A stretch of DNA of 64,000 nt from Clostridia bacterium (lineage in GTDB: Bacteria > Bacillota > Clostridia > Oscillospirales > Acutalibacteraceae). The translations under genes were made by a program, and so were the position numbers. The notes beneath the pieces are model-generated. The model made no database searches. It was not told the origin of the DNA and saw nothing but the letters and a program-made list of their open reading frames with translations. Positions 59,191-64,000 of the stretch are shown one piece after another. The DNA lies in contig JAFSAR010000003.1 of NCBI GenBank assembly GCA_017442225.1, positions 35,752 to 99,751 of the forward strand, read 5' to 3'. The stretch's first letter is position 1, and each line of letters opens with the position of its first letter.

Positions 59191-60096
59191 TTACTTTCTT
59201 CCTACAAATATAACCTCAGGCTCTAAATCTACACCATCTGCCTGTTTTACCGTATCTTTAACTTTTTTTATAAGTGATAACACATCTTCGCACGTGGCGT
59301 TACCTGTATTTATAACAAAGCCCGCGTGCTTTTGGCTTACCTGCGCGCCGCCGACACTTGCGCCCTTTAAATTGTTTTTTTCAATAAGCGCGCCCGCAAA
59401 ATATCCCTCGGGACGTTTAAAGGTACTGCCCGCGCTTGGGAATTCAAGCGGTTGTTTGTCACGTCTACGTGAAAAAAAATCGTCCATTGCCGCTTTTATT
59501 TCGTCAGCGTTACCGTGCTTTAGTTTAAGCGTAACGCTTGTAATAATTAAATCGGTGTTTTTAAAAGCGCTTACTCTGTAGCCTAATTTCATCTGCTCAG
59601 GGGTAAAAAGTTTTATATTTCCGTCGCGGTCTAACGCCGTAGCAGACACTACAACCTGCGACATCTCTCCACCGTAAGCGCCCGCATTCATATAAAGCGC
59701 GCCGCCAACGGTACCAGGTATGCCGTAGGCAAACTCAAGCCCAGAAAGTGATGATTTTTGCGCCGCCAGACACACCGCGCGCAAACTCGCGCCCGCGCCG
59801 CAAGTCACAGTATCGCCGTCTACGGTTACGCTGTCAAGTCCGTCAAGGCTGATCACAACACCTGCTATACCTTTATCCGACACTAAAAGATTCGAACCCT
59901 TGCCAAGTAAAAGCAACGGCAAATTAAATTCTTTTGTCAACGACAAAACTGTCTTTAACTCGTCTTCGGTTTTAACCTTGACAAATATATCGGCATTACC
60001 GCCTATTTTAAAGGTGGTATGACGGCTCATAGGCTCATCGCAAATATATTCAATTTTATACTCATTTAATCTGTCAGACAGATTATTAAACTGCAT
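59191..60096 (-). CDS. murB: UDP-N-acetylenolpyruvoylglucosamine reductase
   Basis: 301 aa. FAD-binding type-4 motifs SRHTTFKIGGNADIFV, LLGKGSNLLVSDKG, GIPGTVGGALYMNAGAYG, YRVSAFK, and the C-terminal SAGSTFKRPEG with catalytic Ser/Glu region. Second step of peptidoglycan precursor synthesis. The ATG at 60096 follows GGGTGAT. Confidence 0.96.
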   Translation of the reverse strand: MQFNNLSDRLNEYKIEYICDEPMSRHTTFKIGGNADIFVKVKTEDELKTVLSLTKEFNLPLLLLGKGSNLLVSDKGIAGVVISLDGLDSVTVDGDTVTCGAGASLRAVCLAAQKSSLSGLEFAYGIPGTVGGALYMNAGAYGGEMSQVVVSATALDRDGNIKLFTPEQMKLGYRVSAFKNTDLIITSVTLKLKHGNADEIKAAMDDFFSRRRDKQPLEFPSAGSTFKRPEGYFAGALIEKNNLKGASVGGAQVSQKHAGFVINTGNATCEDVLSLIKKVKDTVKQADGVDLEPEVIFVGRK

Positions 60097-60112
60097 AAAA
60101 TCACCCGTAAAA

Positions 60113-61069
60113 TTATTTGTGAAGTTCACAAAGATATGCCGCGCCTATAATACCTGCATCATTGCCAAGATCTGCCGTCTTAATAACGGTTTTAGTTTTA
60201 ATATGACGTGCATAGTTTTCACCCTCGACATACTCATTAAGCGGATCGGTAAGGTATTCGCCCTCTTTTGAAACACCGCCGCCGATACATATCATATCAG
60301 GCTGAAAAGTGTCAAGCACATTGGCAATTCCCACAGCTACGTAACGTATATATTCATCAACAACCATACTGCCCACACGGTCACCAAGTCGCTTTGCTTT
60401 AAACGCTGTAACACCGTTTGCGTTTTCGATGTTGCCGTCACATATATCCCACATTCTTGAATTATGATAACGCATCATAGCCTGCTTTGTCTGTCGCACA
60501 AGTGCTGTAGCAGAAGCATAGGTTTCCCAGCAGCCAAAGCGACCGCAGGTACAAGCCTGACCGCCCATTTGTATAACTGTGTGACCAAGCTCGCCGCCCG
60601 CGCCGTTTGAACCTGAATAAATTTTTCCATCTATTATGATACCGCTACCAACACCCGTTCCGAGTGTTATTGCGATGAAGTTTTTAGTGCCCTTGCCAGC
60701 GCCTGCGATGTATTCGCCATAGGCTGCGGCGTTAGCGTCATTTTCCACATAAAACTTCTTGCCGGTTTTTTCAAACAACATTTGTCCAAGTGGCAAATTG
60801 TAAAATTCAAGGTTATTAGAATAAGGCACATTACCTGTTTTATGGTCAATAGAGCCTGGACACCCTATTCCGTAACCGTCAATATCTTCAGGCGTAAGCC
60901 CAGCGTTTTTTATGGCTTCAAAGGTAACTGCCGCCAAGTCATCAACTATCTCTGCGGCAGGACGCGGCAGATTGGTTTTGCGTTTTGCAGTAGCTACTAT
61001 TTTGTAACGCTCGTCAACAACACCTGCGACAATATTGGTGCCACCTAAATCTATTCCTAATTTATACAT
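60113..61069 (-). CDS. ROK-family glucokinase
   Basis: 318 aa. ATP motif GIDLGGTNIVAGVV, sugar-binding ENDANAAAYGEYIAGAG, GTGVGSGIIIDGKIYSGSNG, and the zinc motif CTCGRFGCWETYAS, typical of ROK glucokinases. Phosphorylates glucose released from maltodextrins. Placed between hprK and murB, as in several Clostridia. Confidence 0.9.
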   Translation of the reverse strand: MYKLGIDLGGTNIVAGVVDERYKIVATAKRKTNLPRPAAEIVDDLAAVTFEAIKNAGLTPEDIDGYGIGCPGSIDHKTGNVPYSNNLEFYNLPLGQMLFEKTGKKFYVENDANAAAYGEYIAGAGKGTKNFIAITLGTGVGSGIIIDGKIYSGSNGAGGELGHTVIQMGGQACTCGRFGCWETYASATALVRQTKQAMMRYHNSRMWDICDGNIENANGVTAFKAKRLGDRVGSMVVDEYIRYVAVGIANVLDTFQPDMICIGGGVSKEGEYLTDPLNEYVEGENYARHIKTKTVIKTADLGNDAGIIGAAYLCELHK

Positions 61070-61142
61070 ATTTCTTTATCCTCTCGATTTTTATCATATA
61101 AATAAAGTTTGAAAAAACAGTGCTGTAGACGATTTGCTCAAA

Positions 61143-62108
61143 CTAAAAAGGCTTAACTGTAGTTGTGTCTTCCGGCTTTTTAAAATCGTCATTCATACCA
61201 AGTCGACTAAGCAGGTCCTCCGCCGCGTTATAACCAAGCTTTTTCTGACGGCTGTTCATAGCCGCAACCTCTATAATTACAGCAAGGTTTCTACCGGGTT
61301 TTACAGGGATTGTCAGTGACGGAACGTTAAGACCCAATATTTCGGTCGTCTGATTTTCAAGTCCCATGCGGTCGTAGGTTTTATTAACATCCCACGGTTC
61401 CATATTAATAACCAAATCTATTTTCTCGGTTAGTTTTACCGCGCCTACACCGAAAATACGGCTTGCATTAATAATTCCTATGCCGCGAAGCTCGATAAAA
61501 TGACGTATATTGTCTGGTGCAGTACCAACAAGTGATTTACTTGATACACGACGAATTTCAACCGCATCGTCAGCAATAAGTCGGTGTCCTCGTTTTACAA
61601 GCTCGATTGCTGTTTCACTTTTACCTACACCGCTTTCACCAAGCAGTAAAATACCCTCGCCGTAAACCTCTACCAAAACACCGTGACGTGTGATACGCGG
61701 TGCTAAATGTAGATTCAAAAACGCGATAAGAGCCGCCTCAAAATCAGAGGTTGACTCACGGGTTACCATAAGCGGAACACCGTGAAGAGACGCCATCTCC
61801 CTGTATACGTCATCATCTGCAAGATTTCTCGCGATTATAACTGCGGCAGGCTTTTTAGCAAAAAATTCGCTTACCCGCTGGTGCAGTTTTTCTTTAGTAA
61901 AGCGGTGCAAAAAGCCTATCTCGTTCATGCCGAGTATTTGTATTCTTTTTGCATCAAAATATTCATAATAACCCGCAAGATGAAGCCCAGGACGGTTAGT
62001 TTCTGCCGAAGAAATTAAAATGTTGTCGGCATCCTCAGGCATATTTAAAACATCTAAAGAAAATTCTTTAATAATTCGGGATAATGCAATAGTAAAATCA
62101 GTTTTCAT
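61143..62108 (-). CDS. hprK: HPr kinase/phosphorylase
   Basis: 321 aa. N-terminal regulatory domain, P-loop GESGVGKSETAIELVKRGHR, then DDAVEIRRVS, ELRGIGIINASRIFG and the C-terminal NMEPWDVNKTYDRMG region. Phosphorylates and dephosphorylates the Ser46 site of HPr (gene at 15998-16261) in response to fructose-bisphosphate and phosphate levels, governing catabolite repression. Confidence 0.96.
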   Translation of the reverse strand: MKTDFTIALSRIIKEFSLDVLNMPEDADNILISSAETNRPGLHLAGYYEYFDAKRIQILGMNEIGFLHRFTKEKLHQRVSEFFAKKPAAVIIARNLADDDVYREMASLHGVPLMVTRESTSDFEAALIAFLNLHLAPRITRHGVLVEVYGEGILLLGESGVGKSETAIELVKRGHRLIADDAVEIRRVSSKSLVGTAPDNIRHFIELRGIGIINASRIFGVGAVKLTEKIDLVINMEPWDVNKTYDRMGLENQTTEILGLNVPSLTIPVKPGRNLAVIIEVAAMNSRQKKLGYNAAEDLLSRLGMNDDFKKPEDTTTVKPF

Positions 62109-62124
62109 TATGGTGCTCCCATAT

Positions 62125-63609
62125 TTATTTGTTGGTATAATATTCGCTTAGCTTTTGGCCAATTTCCGTTCTAACCTTGGTTAGCAAGCGATGATCGTCA
62201 CAATATTCACGAATATTTGCCGTAACTCTGCTAATTTGCTCTTCCACATACTGTCTGCCAAATGCTTTTTCAGCCATTTGAAGCATATGATAATCCTCAA
62301 TCGCTGAACGAACGATTTCTAAGCGCAACGAACCTACAGGTCCGTCAACACCGATACGGTCACCGTTATATAACAAGGTTCCGTCACCAAAGCAATAATA
62401 TGACAACCACGGAACCATATTTGCATAATCCCACGGGCTTCCGCATTCCCAGTGTGTTGTTTGCCAATAAAGAAAGCCGTTTACTCCGTAAGAATATTGT
62501 TGCCATAAAAGCACTCTGTGATAAAAGCCTTCCATATCTATAAACAGATTAGCATACGGCAGTTGTGGTTCCCAACAGCAGTACCACCATGTAAGGTCAC
62601 CCTTCTCACGTCGGCTTGCCATATAATCTTTCATCCATTCGTCTTTGAACAGACAACTCTTGGGGCACCATATGACATTATATTTTTCCAGCAAATCTAC
62701 CGCGCGCTTACCCTCTCCGTCTCGAGGATCCATAAAATACGGAACTACAAGCTTGTATTCGGGATAGAAGCTTTCAAGATTTTCACATACTTCTCTTATA
62801 CGCTCATAATCTTCCATTTTTAAAGGCTCGTCAACAACATAGAACATTGCTTTCTCAAGCCATTTCGGATTGGTCTTTAATTTGTTATAATAATCAACCA
62901 TTTTTTGCTTTGCTTCTTCAGGCGAGGTTTGCTCATCCGAAACTATGTATGGTAACTTAAAGCTTGTAACACGAGGATCGTTTAAATATTCATCGGCTCT
63001 GGGGTCAAGTATATCATAGGGCAAATGTAAACCGCAGATATGATACCTCTCAAGCAACATATCATAGTATTTTTTATACATTGCTTCCTTGTCGTCGGTT
63101 TTATGCTGCATAAATAACCATTTTGTATCAATACCAAAGGAGGTATCCATATATTCTTCAGGATTTATTGCAAAATTCCATACCCTTACCGAAAGGTTAT
63201 ATTCCCCATAAAGCTCGCCATCTATGTAAAGATTAACCTTAAATTCATAGTTTCCAGGCGCTGTTTCAAGTGTAGTCGAAGCATTTATAAGATATGTCAC
63301 ATTTTTTAATTCGTCCAAATCAAAGCAACAATCGTCTTTAAACACAGGGTCGGGGTATAAAGCGCCTTCACAGCTTACATATCCCTCTCGAAGTAATTCA
63401 ATTTTAACACCAGCATCAAGATCGCCCACAACCTCAATTTTTAGGTTTTTATATTGACCTTTCTTTGACAACACTGAAAATTGACATCCTTCGGTTGCAT
63501 TTTGCGCAACATAAATTACACCATTTGGAATTGAACCAAACGTATGATAATATTTGGGTAAAACCTTTTTTTCCATTGAATTAAATGTTACGTACAAATT
63601 TTTTTCCAT
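62125..63609 (-). CDS. DUF4091-type glycoside-hydrolase-like protein
   Basis: 494 aa, no signal peptide. N-terminal beta domain (residues 1-155), then a TIM-barrel-like part with AMFYVVDEPLKMEDYERIRE, VIWCPKSCLFKDEW, WWYCCWEP, LLWQQYSYGVNGFLYWQTTH, and C-terminal RLEIVRSAIEDYHMLQMAEK, the signature end of the DUF4091 family. The VDEP segment mirrors the D-E-P motif of the lipoprotein array at 21120-27057, supporting related catalytic barrels. First gene of a run with hprK 16 nt downstream. Substrate unknown. Confidence 0.8.
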   Translation of the reverse strand: MEKNLYVTFNSMEKKVLPKYYHTFGSIPNGVIYVAQNATEGCQFSVLSKKGQYKNLKIEVVGDLDAGVKIELLREGYVSCEGALYPDPVFKDDCCFDLDELKNVTYLINASTTLETAPGNYEFKVNLYIDGELYGEYNLSVRVWNFAINPEEYMDTSFGIDTKWLFMQHKTDDKEAMYKKYYDMLLERYHICGLHLPYDILDPRADEYLNDPRVTSFKLPYIVSDEQTSPEEAKQKMVDYYNKLKTNPKWLEKAMFYVVDEPLKMEDYERIREVCENLESFYPEYKLVVPYFMDPRDGEGKRAVDLLEKYNVIWCPKSCLFKDEWMKDYMASRREKGDLTWWYCCWEPQLPYANLFIDMEGFYHRVLLWQQYSYGVNGFLYWQTTHWECGSPWDYANMVPWLSYYCFGDGTLLYNGDRIGVDGPVGSLRLEIVRSAIEDYHMLQMAEKAFGRQYVEEQISRVTANIREYCDDHRLLTKVRTEIGQKLSEYYTNK

Positions 63610-63645
63610 TGCGGTCGACCTCGCTTTTATATATATTATATAATT

Positions 63646-63673
63646 ATTTTACCATATCAAATAATAAAGTCAA
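63646..63673 (-). promoter_or_regulatory. Promoter upstream of the DUF4091-type gene
   Basis: On the minus strand TTGACT, 16-nt spacer, TAAAAT, about 37 nt before the ATG. Confidence 0.65.
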
Positions 63674-63739
63674 CAAGGTATTTTTAATATTGTTTCGCGT
63701 TTTTATTATATGCTTGTGTTAAATTAGGGACAAATCTAC

Positions 63740-63856
63740 ATCTCGGCTCCCTCTGACGAGGGTAGATTCCCTCACAGTGTGAGGGAAATGTCACGAAGTG
63801 ACAAAGGGAGACCGCCGCCGTCAGCGGCTGTCAGCGAAGCTGACTGAGGGAGAGAA
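63740..63856. repeat. Dispersed repeat of the CTCCCTCAGTC...GCTCCCTC type
   Basis: Contains paired GGCTCCCTCTGACGAGGG, CCCTCACAGTGTGAGGG, TGTCACGAAGTGACA, CCGCCGTCAGCGG and GTCAGCGAAGCTGAC foldbacks. I recall this sequence type as abundant in Oscillospirales/Ruminococcaceae genomes. On the minus strand it supplies the last 30 or so codons of the DUF559 gene. Confidence 0.8.
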
Positions 63857-64000
63857 TTTTTAACAGTCAAGTCTATATATTCACATACACCGCTAATATT
63901 TCGGTCAATATCCAAATTACAAATCCTTAAAATTGTTAAATCCATACCCTCTAACTCTTTCGTTCTAACTTTGTCTTTTTCTATTTGCTCTGGGGTATAA
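63772..64000 (-). CDS. DUF559-type endonuclease-fold protein, C-terminal part (runs off the right edge)
   Basis: 76 codons including the stop (TGA at 63774-63772), frame open to the window end. The sequence YTPEQIEKDKVRTKELEGMD, then NLDIDRNISGVCEYIDLTV matches the C-terminus of DUF559 (Vsr/very-short-patch-repair-like fold) proteins. The final residues (NSLPQSASLTAADGGGLPLS) are encoded by the dispersed repeat. The catalytic part is outside the window. Whether it is an active nuclease or a repeat-associated element is unknown. Confidence 0.75.
   Translation of the reverse strand, partial: YTPEQIEKDKVRTKELEGMDLTILRICNLDIDRNISGVCEYIDLTVKNSLPQSASLTAADGGGLPLSLRDISLTL

Overview
The window looks like a chromosomal contig from a low-to-mid GC anaerobic Firmicute, most likely a fermentative Clostridia (Oscillospirales-like gut or rumen organism). 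I infer this from a T-box leader, an HPr/HprK pair with the regulatory Ser site, WhiA, lipoprotein-type binding proteins, an NAD-linked [FeFe]-hydrogenase, frequent TTG/GTG starts behind strong Shine-Dalgarno sites, and the conserved block ylxM-ffh-rpsP-khpA-rimM-trmD. No rRNA genes, phage genes, intact transposases or CRISPR arrays were seen.

Layout. 1-5080: a partial alpha/beta hydrolase, galK and ackA (minus), then divergent tmcAL plus a sugar-mutarotase-like hypothetical. 5431-9431: SulP and ClC membrane transporters and an oligopeptide-binding lipoprotein. 9501-13121: the SRP/ribosome maturation operon. 13164-15925: a type II restriction-modification island (EcoRII/SsoII-like) with a probable autoregulatory operator, bordered by tRNA-Pro(GGG) and tRNA-like debris in inverted orientation. 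15998-20504: HPr, gdhA, and thrS behind a T-box whose leader has been invaded by two repeat elements. 20510-30399: pgsA, four tandem paralogous putative glycosidase lipoproteins, a Na/Pi cotransporter and glyS. 30586-39524: two small proteins, then a ten-gene hydrogenase operon combining a NADH-linked trimeric [FeFe]-hydrogenase (HydC, HydB, HydA) with a probable sensory/signalling set (DRTGG proteins, two GHKL ATPases, a HydS-like iron-sulfur protein, a PHP protein). 39588-44068: an ABC sugar uptake operon with amylomaltase. 44211-53381: a membrane protein, ParA with a mini-ParB, ThrH, PepP, a lipoprotein, a glycosyltransferase, a PASTA pseudokinase, a phosphoesterase and a D-Ala-D-Ala carboxypeptidase. 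53436-62108 (minus): hprK-ROK-murB-rapZ(C-terminal domain only)-whiA-dnaE-pfkA. The right edge holds a DUF4091-type protein and the tail of a DUF559 endonuclease gene that ends inside a dispersed repeat.

The physiology is coherent: sugar uptake and processing (ABC importer, MalQ, GalK, ROK kinase, PfkA), carbon control through HPr/HprK, acetate production by AckA, and NADH/ferredoxin disposal as H2 by HydABC, possibly under a Rex-like operator.

The least explained elements are (i) a family of 160-210 bp elements built from strings of perfect hairpins, found at three loci, one of them between the thrS promoter and its T-box; (ii) the accessory signalling genes embedded in the hydrogenase operon; and (iii) a stand-alone RapZ C-terminal domain with yvcK absent. 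All assignments come from reading the sequence and from family knowledge; no database search was run.
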